Shown piece after piece: positions 1 through 7,538 of a DNA stretch of 64,000 nt. The notes beneath the pieces were generated by a model, which was not told where the DNA came from, ran no database searches, and worked only from the letters and a program-made list of their open reading frames with translations. Each line of letters begins with the position of its first letter. Position 1 is the stretch's first letter. Source of the DNA: Acinetobacter sp. P8-3-8 (GTDB lineage: Bacteria; Pseudomonadota; Gammaproteobacteria; Pseudomonadales; Moraxellaceae); assembly GCF_000214135.1 (NCBI RefSeq), contig NZ_AFIE01000004.1, positions 62,001 through 126,000 of the forward strand, read 5' to 3'. The position numbers were made by a program, and so were the translations under genes.

Positions 1-415
1 AATCTAAGTTAATTGGATTGCCTAATGCTTCGAACAGTTGTAATGCCTGTTCATGGATAATTTTTGATTCACTATGCATAAAGGGCATATATAAAAATGA
101 ACGTTGTTCAGGACTTAAGTCTTTATCTAACCCTAAGTGAATCACTTCTTGTGCCAAAGCAAGAGCTAAAGGATCTTGTGTAAAAGATGCTACTTTATCG
201 CGGTAAATATTACGAGAAAATTGATCTAGAACAATAATTTCAGCCAGTCTGCCTTCAGCACTCTCACGCCATGTCCAAAGTTCACATTGACGAGCTTGTT
301 CAAGAGTGGTTGCAAATTGTTGATGCAGTTTTTGGTCAAAAGCATCACTTTTCGCAAACCAAAAGGGTTGAGTTTCAGGATTAAACCAAAAATCGAGAAC
401 AGTTTGATAATTCAT
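1..415 (-). CDS. DUF924 family protein (3' end beyond window)
   Basis: The reading frame opens at an ATG at 415 on the minus strand and runs off the left edge without a stop, giving about 138 N-terminal residues. It begins MNYQTVLDFWFNPETQPFWF and contains DQFSRNIYR and SFLYMPFMHSE, which are the hallmark blocks of the DUF924 (PF06041) family of small helical, TPR-like bacterial proteins of unknown biochemical role. The family is normally about 180-200 residues, so roughly the last quarter is missing here because of the window edge, not truncation. It is divergent from gshA across a 211-bp gap. Family assignment is good; no function can be given. Confidence 0.8.
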   Translation of the reverse strand, partial: MNYQTVLDFWFNPETQPFWFAKSDAFDQKLHQQFATTLEQARQCELWTWRESAEGRLAEIIVLDQFSRNIYRDKVASFTQDPLALALAQEVIHLGLDKDLSPEQRSFLYMPFMHSESKIIHEQALQLFEALGNPINLD

Positions 416-626
416 AATATTTACAACTTATTAGCAGAGTTTTTTCTATCAAAGCACAAATTTTAAATGTCTTGTAGTCAGTATTTGTGATAAAAAATAA
501 CTGAAATAAGATGAATTATCAGCTCAAAAGTATTCTATCTATACATGTATATCGATAATTCACGTTATACTGCGCTCATCAAAAACATTTTATTTTAAAA
601 AGTTCTTTAAGATAAGCGAGTAAGTA

Positions 627-2204
627 ATGAGTCAACCCGAAGTGATTTCCCAATCTATTTTACCAACTTGGGTGGATTCTACCTTATTCAATGGTATGTT
701 ACGTGGCATTGAGCGTGAAAGCTTGCGTATGCAGAGTAATGGCTTTTTATCTCAGGCAGATCATCCTCGCAGTTTAGGTTCGGCTTTAACCCATCCACAT
801 ATCACCACAGACTATTCAGAAGCGCTGATGGAATTCATTACGCCACCGAAAGAGAGTATTCCTGAGGCATTAAATTTTTTAACTGATATTCATGCAGTAG
901 TGCATAGTCATTTAGAAAATGATGAAAAATTGTGGCCCTTATCTATGCCATGCATGCTAGATGATCAAGAAGAAAATATTCGTTTAGCTCAATATGGCAG
1001 TTCAAATATTGGTAAATTTAAAACTTTATATCGTCATGGTTTAGGCATTCGTTATGGTCGCCGTATGCAGACTATTTCGGGTGTGCATTATAATGTATCT
1101 TTCCCTGATCACTTATTTCAACAATTACAAGAACATGAAACAGATGAAGCATTAAGACAATTAAGTTTACAAGATTATCGTAGTCACCGTTATTTGGGAT
1201 TGGTTCGTAACTTTATTCGTTTAACGCCTTTAGTGATGTATTTGGTCGGTTCAAGTCCTTCTGTTTGTAAATGTTTTATGACAGGACGTGAACATCAACT
1301 GTTACCTTTGATTAAAGGCACACTATTTTTACCGTATGCAACCGCATTGCGTATGGGGCGTTTTGGTTACCAAAATTCTGCGCAAAAACAATTGGGTATT
1401 CATTATAACAACTTAGAAAGTTATGTTGCAGAGCTGCAAAAAGCAGTCAATACACCTTATGCTCAGTTTAGTCGTTTAGGCTTAAATGATGAAAATGGCG
1501 AACCGATTCAAATCAATGATCACGTTTTACAAATTGAAAATGAATACTACAGTCTAGTGCGTCCTAAACAAGTGCCACAAGCAGGTGAAACACCGTCTCA
1601 AGCTTTGGCAAATCGTGGAATTGGCTATGTGGAATTACGTGCTGTTGATGTGAATCCATATAGTGCGATTGGAATCAATGAAGACACGGCTGGTTTCTTA
1701 GAAGTTTTGGCATTGTATTGCTTGCTCAAAGACAGTCCTGAGCTTTTAGATGCTGAGCAAGATGTGATTGAACAAAATCAGGCTGAAGTGGTGAATCGTG
1801 GTCGTGCGCCCAATGCAAAAATTTTAGAAGCAGGGCAGGAATATCCATTAACAGAATGGATTCAGCAGCATGTCACAGCGATGCAACCTTTGGCGGATAT
1901 TTTAAATCAAAGCTATGCGACTGATTTGTATGGTAAAGCATTGCTGGAAATGCAAAGTCGTATTGATGATGTTGATGAAACGCTATCTGCTCATGTGATT
2001 GCAGATACGATGGAACAAGGTGGAACATGGAACTTTGGTAGTTTTATGGCAAATCAACACCTTAATTTTTACGAACAACATGTATTAAGTGCTGAAACTT
2101 TAGCGTATTTTGAGCAACTTGCGCAGACTTCACTGCAAAATCAACAGCAACTTGAGCAAGAAAAAGAGATCAGTTTTGACGAATATCTTGCCAAGTTTAG
2201 ATAA
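627..2204 (+). CDS. gshA: glutamate-cysteine ligase
   Basis: ATP-dependent ligation of L-glutamate to L-cysteine, the first and rate-limiting step of glutathione synthesis in the cytoplasm. The 525-residue product matches the E. coli-type GshA in length and block order: RGIERESLRM near residue 28, LGSALTHPHITTDYSEAL, then WPLSMPC, QYGSSNIGKFKTLYRHGL and QTISGVHYNVS. The ATG at 627 fits the family N-terminus; the ribosome site is weak (GCGAG upstream). A TATACT -10-like hexamer lies at 566-571. dsbB follows after 29 bp on the same strand, so both thiol-related genes may share a transcript. gshB is far away at 28.3 kb. Confidence 0.97.
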   Translation: MSQPEVISQSILPTWVDSTLFNGMLRGIERESLRMQSNGFLSQADHPRSLGSALTHPHITTDYSEALMEFITPPKESIPEALNFLTDIHAVVHSHLENDEKLWPLSMPCMLDDQEENIRLAQYGSSNIGKFKTLYRHGLGIRYGRRMQTISGVHYNVSFPDHLFQQLQEHETDEALRQLSLQDYRSHRYLGLVRNFIRLTPLVMYLVGSSPSVCKCFMTGREHQLLPLIKGTLFLPYATALRMGRFGYQNSAQKQLGIHYNNLESYVAELQKAVNTPYAQFSRLGLNDENGEPIQINDHVLQIENEYYSLVRPKQVPQAGETPSQALANRGIGYVELRAVDVNPYSAIGINEDTAGFLEVLALYCLLKDSPELLDAEQDVIEQNQAEVVNRGRAPNAKILEAGQEYPLTEWIQQHVTAMQPLADILNQSYATDLYGKALLEMQSRIDDVDETLSAHVIADTMEQGGTWNFGSFMANQHLNFYEQHVLSAETLAYFEQLAQTSLQNQQQLEQEKEISFDEYLAKFR

Positions 2205-2233
2205 TCAAAGATAAAAAATTAAGAGGAAATTCC

Positions 2234-2734
2234 ATGCAATGGCGTAGTTATCGCTTCGTGAGTGGTTTTTTGTTTTTAGCCAGTGTGATTGGTATGGCAT
2301 TTGCGCTGTATTTAGAGCATGTTCAAGGGCTTGAGCCTTGTCCGCTATGTGTTTTTCAACGGATTGGTTTAATTGGCTTAGGGGCAATTTCACTGATTGC
2401 TTTTTTACACAATCCTAAAAGTAATGCTTTTAAACGAATTTATAGCTTTTTGGGATTGGCTGCGATTAGTTGGTCAGCAGGTGTCGCTGCGCGTCATGTC
2501 TGGTTACAAAACCTACCGAAAGACCAAGTGCCAAGTTGTGGGCCTGGTTTGGATTATTGGGTTGAAACTTTACCGCTAAAATCTGTATTTGAAAATGTTT
2601 TAAAAGGTTCTGGTGAATGTGCCATGGTCGATTGGACGTTCTTGGGACAGTCCTTACCAGTATGGTCATTCCTTTTCTTCGCTGTACTAGCGTTGATTAG
2701 CCTTTGGCAATTATTTAGAAAATATCCAAAATAA
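2234..2734 (+). CDS. dsbB: disulfide bond formation protein DsbB
   Basis: Inner-membrane quinone reductase that re-oxidises periplasmic DsbA. The 166-residue protein has the DsbB layout: four hydrophobic segments, the first periplasmic redox pair as CPLC (C36 and C39) and the second pair at C102 and C129. The E-P-C-P-L-C-x-x-Q-R block is characteristic. The start ATG at 2234 has a good AAGAGGAAA ribosome site. It follows gshA by 29 bp and probably shares its transcript. Length and both cysteine pairs are intact, so it should be functional. No free-standing terminator follows; a dispersed repeat with strong internal hairpins (2776-2949) occupies the downstream gap. Confidence 0.95.
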   Translation: MQWRSYRFVSGFLFLASVIGMAFALYLEHVQGLEPCPLCVFQRIGLIGLGAISLIAFLHNPKSNAFKRIYSFLGLAAISWSAGVAARHVWLQNLPKDQVPSCGPGLDYWVETLPLKSVFENVLKGSGECAMVDWTFLGQSLPVWSFLFFAVLALISLWQLFRKYPK

Positions 2735-2775
2735 TTTGTTGTTGTCGAAGTTGTAAAAATTGCCAGTATTTATTT

Positions 2776-2949
2776 AATGCTGATCAGCTAAAACTAATTT
2801 AGTAGTTACTCATCTAAGAATCTCCCTAACCCCTCTTTAAAAAAAGAGGGGAATTATTGAGAATTTAAAATAATTTTAGATTCTGGATACCCCCTCCTTT
2901 ATCAAAGGAGGGTTGGGGAGGATTAAAAAGGCTTAACATGATCAGCATT
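2776..2949 (+). repeat. Dispersed inverted-repeat element, family 1, copy 1
   Basis: A roughly 174-bp non-coding unit that recurs at 7098-7287 and, inverted, at 44066-44239. Its ends are AATGCTGATCAG and CTGATCA-like/GCATT, forming terminal inverted repeats. Inside are two short palindromes, ACCCCTCTTT...AGAGGGG and CCCTCCTTT...AAAGGAGGG, separated by a conserved AT-rich core (AATTTAAAATAATTTTAGATTC). The palindromes could act as transcription terminators for gshA-dsbB and for the convergent lipase gene. No ORF is present, so it is best described as a MITE-like or palindromic intergenic repeat. The flanks of this copy show no clear target duplication. Confidence 0.8.
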
Positions 2950-2984
2950 CAAAACCAAACATAAACTCAGCTTTTGAAAGCCTA

Positions 2985-4316
2985 TTAAGTTTCTACAATA
3001 CCTTGCATGCTTTCTAATTTAATCAAATATTTACGAATTTGTTCTTCTGCAATTTCATCATGATGAGGATAGAACCATTTTGCAATTTGTTCAGCAACAT
3101 CAGGATGGAACTGAATATCAAAATGATTCAGCCCATAAAATACAGCTTTGTGTGATTCAGGTAGTTTCAATTGAAAACGTGGATTTGGGTGTTCACCTAA
3201 AGCACTTTTTACACTGACTAGGTAATCACCAATCACTTTTAAAGTGCGATTCTTGCGATTTTCAAACTCTAAAGTGCCTGCAATTAAGAAAGTATTGATA
3301 TGTGAAGGTAATGGCGCAGGTTTACGATTGTCATCGACTAAACCAATACGTGCATTATTATGTTCCCAATCATCATCACGGACACTACCAAAACGCAAAT
3401 CTAAAATTCCGTTGCTGCGAATATTTACCACATGACTGATAATTTTAACAATCGGGAAGTTGCCAATTTTATCTTGGATTGCAAAACCAAAACGTTCTAA
3501 TACTGCGCCATGGTGTGGTGAGCCGATGCACACTAGATTTTCCACCATGTGGAACCATTGCTGCATATTTTGTTTACCGTAGAACAATGCGCTACGACAC
3601 ACTAAACCACCCATGCTGTGGCCAATCAAATCAATACTGGTAATGCGTGGATTACGTTTTACTAAATCTTCTAATAGATTAGACAACGAACGGCCATTGG
3701 CAGAGATTCTTCGCCCAGTATTGTAATTAAAATACAACATGGTGTTATTATCACGTTGCGCTAATAATTTTTCACCAATACCGCCATTGCCACGATTGGT
3801 CCAGTCTAAATGATTCATGCATAGACCATGAGTGAAAATAACCACACGACCTGCTAAATCACCCTGTTGCAAAGCACCATAATGATCATATAAAACAGGG
3901 GAAAGCGCCAAAGGATTATGGGTTGTCAATAAATAATCACCCAGCACACCATTTAAAGCACTCACTAAAAATGTCATATGCGCTGTTAAAGGCTTTTCAT
4001 GTAGATTTGGAAAGCGTTCAATGGTCTTTCTTAGAATTGGTGCCAGTAGATGGCTACCATAGTTTTGTAAAGCGTTATAACCGATCTTATAAAGTTTATC
4101 GACTACTGGACGTGATTGAAATCGTTTGGCTTTTTGCTTACTCAAACCAAAAATACTGAGCAACATTTCACGTTGGATTGACAGGATAAAGTCTTGGACA
4201 ACACCACTTAAAGGTGTGCTGACAAGTTGTGCTAAGCCTTCCAATACATCTGCCTGACTAGGAGGCGAACGATCCCACTTACAGTAGGTTTCGTGTAAAG
4301 GGGTTAAACTTGGCAT
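2985..4316 (-). CDS. alpha/beta-hydrolase, esterase/lipase family
   Basis: Predicted serine hydrolase of the triacylglycerol lipase/esterase type. About 443 residues; the nucleophile elbow is IDLIGHSMGG near the middle, preceded by the oxyanion-loop block VVIFTHGLCMNHLDW, and a late GLNHFDI supplies a plausible catalytic histidine. There is no signal peptide, so it is likely cytoplasmic. Two in-frame ATGs exist: 4331 and 4316. The one at 4316 has GAGGAAAAC at proper spacing, so it is preferred. It is transcribed divergently from yqiA-parE. The long N-terminal region before the hydrolase core (about 150 residues, helical) is not recognised. Substrate unknown. Confidence 0.8.
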   Translation of the reverse strand: MPSLTPLHETYCKWDRSPPSQADVLEGLAQLVSTPLSGVVQDFILSIQREMLLSIFGLSKQKAKRFQSRPVVDKLYKIGYNALQNYGSHLLAPILRKTIERFPNLHEKPLTAHMTFLVSALNGVLGDYLLTTHNPLALSPVLYDHYGALQQGDLAGRVVIFTHGLCMNHLDWTNRGNGGIGEKLLAQRDNNTMLYFNYNTGRRISANGRSLSNLLEDLVKRNPRITSIDLIGHSMGGLVCRSALFYGKQNMQQWFHMVENLVCIGSPHHGAVLERFGFAIQDKIGNFPIVKIISHVVNIRSNGILDLRFGSVRDDDWEHNNARIGLVDDNRKPAPLPSHINTFLIAGTLEFENRKNRTLKVIGDYLVSVKSALGEHPNPRFQLKLPESHKAVFYGLNHFDIQFHPDVAEQIAKWFYPHHDEIAEEQIRKYLIKLESMQGIVET

Positions 4317-4501
4317 TGTTGTTTTCCTCATCCTGATTGATCATCTGTCAAAGCTTTATTTTTTGACAAGATCAATGTATAAATTCCTAGTCAATCGGCT
4401 TATGCTGTTCGTCCTGAACAATGTTTAAAATACTCTTGATTGTATTTAAGTTTTAATTTTTTTGTCTGACAATACAGCGTCATATACAAATTAAAACGGA
4501 A

Positions 4502-4517
4502 TGTGATGTATTTCACA
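4502..4517. promoter_or_regulatory. CRP/Vfr-type site upstream of yqiA-parE
   Basis: TGTGATGTATTTCACA is an exact TGTGA-N6-TCACA palindrome, the core consensus of CRP/Vfr sites. It lies 41 bp before the yqiA start. A TATAAA hexamer at 4539-4544 would put the transcription start near 4551 and the palindrome centre at about -41.5, the position used at class II activated promoters. A second TATAAA at 4522-4527 would instead place the site at about -24, a repressing position. The match is seen directly; regulation is inferred. Confidence 0.5.
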
Positions 4518-4558
4518 TAAATATAAAATGGTATTGATTATAAAAGCAACCTAAACGA

Positions 4559-5158
4559 ATGAATATTATTTACTTACATGGTTTTAAAAGTAGCGCTTTA
4601 TCGATAAAAGGGCAATTACTAAATGACTATTGCCATTGTCATTCGTCACATAATGTCCATTTGCCCGATTTGAATATGCAACCGCAAGATGTTTTAGATA
4701 AAATTTCAAACTTAATTGAACAATTTGATGATGTTGCATTGGTGGGCAGCAGTTTAGGTGGCTTTTATGCGACACAGATGGTCGCAAAGTATGGCATTCC
4801 TGCTGTTTTAATTAACCCAGCTATGCGACCATGGCAGCTATTTCGTGATTTATTTGGAATTGAGCAAATTCCCTATCCAGTTACGGAACAGTGGACTTTA
4901 GATGACTCACAACTTGATCATTTAGAACGTATCGCAGTGCCATTTGTGCAAGATGCAGACAAAATATTGCTATTGCTGCAACAAGGTGATGAAGTTTTGG
5001 ATTATCGTGAAGCGGAACAGTATTATAGTACCGCTCCACATACATCGTTGGTCATGACAGAAATGCATGGCAACCATGCCATGGAAGATTTTGCAGATAA
5101 AATACCGATGATTTTGGAGTTTCTATCCTACTCCGTAGCATATAAGGAAAAACATTAA
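4559..5158 (+). CDS. yqiA: YqiA/YcfP-family alpha/beta-fold esterase
   Basis: Small (199-residue) serine esterase of the UPF0227 YqiA/YcfP family. It opens MNIIYLHGFKSSALSIKG, has the nucleophile elbow GSSLGG around residue 64 and a late catalytic-His block GNHAMEDF, as expected. The gene lies one base before the parE start, the same yqiA-parE order found in E. coli and relatives, so the pair is almost certainly co-transcribed. No convincing Shine-Dalgarno sequence precedes the ATG at 4559; if the -10 at 4539 is used, the mRNA leader is only a few bases. The physiological ester substrate is unknown. Confidence 0.88.
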   Translation: MNIIYLHGFKSSALSIKGQLLNDYCHCHSSHNVHLPDLNMQPQDVLDKISNLIEQFDDVALVGSSLGGFYATQMVAKYGIPAVLINPAMRPWQLFRDLFGIEQIPYPVTEQWTLDDSQLDHLERIAVPFVQDADKILLLLQQGDEVLDYREAEQYYSTAPHTSLVMTEMHGNHAMEDFADKIPMILEFLSYSVAYKEKH

Positions 5159-5159
5159 C

Positions 5160-7040
5160 GTGTCTCAATATACGGCTCAATCACTTGAAGTTTTATCGGG
5201 TTTAGATCCTGTTCGTCGACGTCCAGGTATGTATACCGATACCACTCGTCCAAACCATTTGGCGCAAGAAGTTATTGATAATGCTGTCGATGAGGCACTT
5301 GCAGGACATGCCAATAAAATCACAGTGACAGTCTATAAAGATGGTTCATTGTCTGTGGAAGACAATGGTCGTGGTATGCCCGTCGATATTCACCCTGAAT
5401 ATGGACAAAGTGGGATTGAAATTATTCTGACCAAATTGCATGCAGGCGGCAAATTCAGCACTGATAACTACCAATTTTCAGGTGGTTTGCATGGTGTTGG
5501 GATCTCTGTGGTGAATGCATTATCCGATCGAGTTGAAGTAGAAGTTCAACGTCAGGGTAATCTGTATAAGATGGCATTTGAGCGTGGTGAACCTGTTGCA
5601 CCTTTAGAGATTTTTGAAGGTAAAGTGGCGAAACGTGCGACAGGAACAACAGTTCGTTTTTGGCCAGAAGCGAAATATTTTGATTCACCTAAATTTGCAT
5701 TAAAAGCGTTAAAACATAATCTTAAAGCCAAAGCAGTGCTTGCTGCGGGTTTGCAGATTAATTATATCGATCAAATCAACGATGAAAAAATAGAATGGCA
5801 GTTTGAAAATGGTCTTGTTGACTATTTGATGGATGAGCTTGAAGATCGAGAAATTATTCCAGATCCTGCTTTCGTTGCAAGTGGTGATGCAGACCGTGCT
5901 AGTGCTGAATTTGCAATTTGTTGGAATGCTGAGGGTGGAGAGCAGATTCAAGAAAGTTATGTCAATTTGATTCCAACTGCGCAAGGCGGTACGCATGTCA
6001 ATGGCTTACGTTCAGGTGTAACCGATGCAATGCGTGAGTTTTGTGAATTACGTAATCTATTACCACGTAATATGAAATTGTCTGCGGAAGATGTTTGGGA
6101 TGGGGTTAATTTTATCCTTTCTCTTAAATTCCAAGAACCTCAGTTCTCAGGACAGACCAAAGAGCGTCTTTCTAGCCGTGAAGCGGTTAATATTGTATTG
6201 AATATTGCCAAAGATGCTTTTGCTTTATGGCTCAATCAAAACTCTGATGTGGCAATGCAATTGGCTGAATTGGCGATTGCTAAAGCGGGTCGTCGTTTAA
6301 AAGCAGCTAAAAAAGTTGAACGGAAGAAAATTGTTTCAGGGCCTGCTTTACCGGGTAAATTGGCAGACTGTGTAGGTCATTCACTTGCAGAATCTGAACT
6401 CTTTATTGTGGAAGGTGATTCTGCGGGTGGTTCTGCAAAACAGGCACGGGATAAAAACTTCCAAGCAATCATGCCAATACGTGGAAAAATCTTAAATACT
6501 TGGGAAGTGTCTTCTGACGAAGTTCTCGCTTCGCAAGAAGTACATGATATTGCGATCGCAATTGGTGTCGATCCGGGCAGTGATGATCTTTCCGAGCTAC
6601 GTTATGGCAAAGTGTGTATTCTTGCCGATGCTGATTCGGATGGTCTGCATATCGCAACTTTGTTATGTGCATTATTCGTTAAACATTTCACGAACTTGGT
6701 CGAAGCAGGACATTTATTTGTTGCGATGCCACCATTGTTCCGTATTGATGATAATAAAGATGTGTATTACGCGCTTGATGAAGATGAGTTAGAAGCTATA
6801 TTAAAGAAAGTTAAAACCAAAAACCCACAAATCACACGATTTAAAGGTTTGGGTGAGATGAATGCCAGCCAATTGCGTGAAACCACAATGGATCCGAATA
6901 CTCGTCGTTTAGTGCAGTTGGATTTGGATGATATTCATTTTACCGCAGGTTTATTGGATAAATTACTTGCCAAGAAGCGTTCTGCAGACCGTAAACATTG
7001 GTTAGAACAGAAAGGTAATTTGGCTGATTTAGCGGTTTAG
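5160..7040 (+). CDS. parE: DNA topoisomerase IV subunit B
   Basis: ATPase subunit of topoisomerase IV, which decatenates daughter chromosomes with ParC. The 626-residue protein shows the GHKL ATPase motifs in order (VDEALAGHA, EDNGRGMPVDIHPE, LHAGGKF, GGLHGVGISVVNALS) and then the TOPRIM domain (EGDSAGGSA, with DADSDG as the metal-binding Asp pair). Length agrees with ParE and is well short of GyrB. The start is GTG at 5160, one base after the yqiA stop, with AAGGAAAAA as ribosome site. A stop at 7038-7040 is followed by a terminator hairpin whose loop has been split by a repeat element (7098-7287). Confidence 0.96.
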   Translation: MSQYTAQSLEVLSGLDPVRRRPGMYTDTTRPNHLAQEVIDNAVDEALAGHANKITVTVYKDGSLSVEDNGRGMPVDIHPEYGQSGIEIILTKLHAGGKFSTDNYQFSGGLHGVGISVVNALSDRVEVEVQRQGNLYKMAFERGEPVAPLEIFEGKVAKRATGTTVRFWPEAKYFDSPKFALKALKHNLKAKAVLAAGLQINYIDQINDEKIEWQFENGLVDYLMDELEDREIIPDPAFVASGDADRASAEFAICWNAEGGEQIQESYVNLIPTAQGGTHVNGLRSGVTDAMREFCELRNLLPRNMKLSAEDVWDGVNFILSLKFQEPQFSGQTKERLSSREAVNIVLNIAKDAFALWLNQNSDVAMQLAELAIAKAGRRLKAAKKVERKKIVSGPALPGKLADCVGHSLAESELFIVEGDSAGGSAKQARDKNFQAIMPIRGKILNTWEVSSDEVLASQEVHDIAIAIGVDPGSDDLSELRYGKVCILADADSDGLHIATLLCALFVKHFTNLVEAGHLFVAMPPLFRIDDNKDVYYALDEDELEAILKKVKTKNPQITRFKGLGEMNASQLRETTMDPNTRRLVQLDLDDIHFTAGLLDKLLAKKRSADRKHWLEQKGNLADLAV

Positions 7041-7075
7041 ATTTTTAAAGACTGCGTTTAATACTCAAATGTAGT

Positions 7076-7310
7076 ACAAAAAAGCTCGCAGTATGTGTAA
7101 TGCCAGTCAGTTAAGAGTAATTTAGTCGTTACTCATCTAGAAATCTCCCCTAACCCCTCTTTAAAAAAGAGGGGAACTATTGGGAATTTAAAATAATTTT
7201 AGATTCTTGATACTCCCTCCTTTGAAAAAGGTGAGGAGCATGCTCCGCAAGGGGGAGGATTTAAAAAGGCTTAACTGATCAGCATTACGCATCATGCGGG
7301 CTTTTTTACG
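7076..7310 (+). terminator. parE terminator hairpin split by family-1 repeat
   Basis: The left flank of the repeat at 7098-7287 ends AAAAAAGCTCGCA (7078-7090) and the right flank carries ATGCGGGCTTTTTT (7294-7307). Joined without the repeat they make an almost perfect terminator stem, AAAAAAGC(T/C)CGCAT paired with ATGCGGGCTTTTTT. The reading is that a Rho-independent terminator of parE had the element inserted into its apical loop, leaving the two arms about 200 bp apart. The arms are seen directly; the history is inference. Confidence 0.6.
7098..7287 (+). repeat. Dispersed inverted-repeat element, family 1, copy 2
   Basis: A 190-bp copy of the same unit as 2776-2949. Terminal repeats are TAATGCCAGTCAGTTAAG at the left and CTTAACTGATCAGCATTA at the right, an 18-bp imperfect inverted repeat. 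It keeps the CCCCTCTTT/AAAGAGGGG palindrome; the second palindrome carries an extra GTGAGGAGCATGCTCCGCA-like segment compared with copies 1 and 3. The immediate flanks CGCAGTATGTG and CGCATCATGCG agree at 8 of 11 positions and could be a decayed target duplication. It sits in the loop of the presumed parE terminator. Confidence 0.82.
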
Positions 7311-7342
7311 CAGTATGAAAACTGAAGAAATAAAACAATAAA

Positions 7343-7371
7343 GGTGCAAGCCACTGCTTATAAATGCACCA
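7343..7371. promoter_or_regulatory. Possible NtrC half-sites upstream of urtA
   Basis: GGTGCA (7343-7348) and TGCACCA (7365-7371) match the two half-sites of the NtrC consensus TGCACCA-N3-TGGTGCA, but they are in everted order and 16 bp apart, so neither forms a full dyad. They lie about 105-135 bp before the sigma-54-like promoter, the usual enhancer distance. Suggestive only. Confidence 0.3.
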
Positions 7372-7395
7372 AATTATGACGAGTAAAATTTTAAT

Positions 7396-7417
7396 TTGTA
7401 TGCAACGTTGTATACAA
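7396..7417. promoter_or_regulatory. 22-bp near-perfect palindrome upstream of urtA
   Basis: The sequence from TTGTATGCAA to GTTGTATACAA reads the same on both strands at 20 of 22 positions and ends in TTGTATACAA. It lies about 60 bp before the sigma-54-like -24/-12 element. It has the look of a dimer operator (GTATAC cores are common in GntR-family sites), but no regulator gene is adjacent and the binding protein is unknown. Confidence 0.4.
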
Positions 7418-7475
7418 GATGCATATTTAAATCGACGAAATAGAATAAATTTTTATAAAACAATGGTTTGATTTG

Positions 7476-7492
7476 TTGGCATGGAAATTGAA
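7476..7492 (+). promoter_or_regulatory. Candidate sigma-54 promoter of urtABCDE
   Basis: TTGGCATGGAAATTGAA fits the sigma-54 consensus TTGGCACG-N4-TTGCA at all but two positions: GG at 7478-7479, ten bases, then GA instead of GC at 7490-7491. It is 46 bp before the urtA start, giving a leader of roughly 35 nt. Urea uptake operons are classically activated under nitrogen limitation by NtrC with sigma-54, so the location makes sense. The mismatch at the -12 C is the main weakness. Confidence 0.55.
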
Positions 7493-7538
7493 TAACAACG
7501 ATATAAATAAACACAACTCGAAAGGTTTGGAGAAAAGA

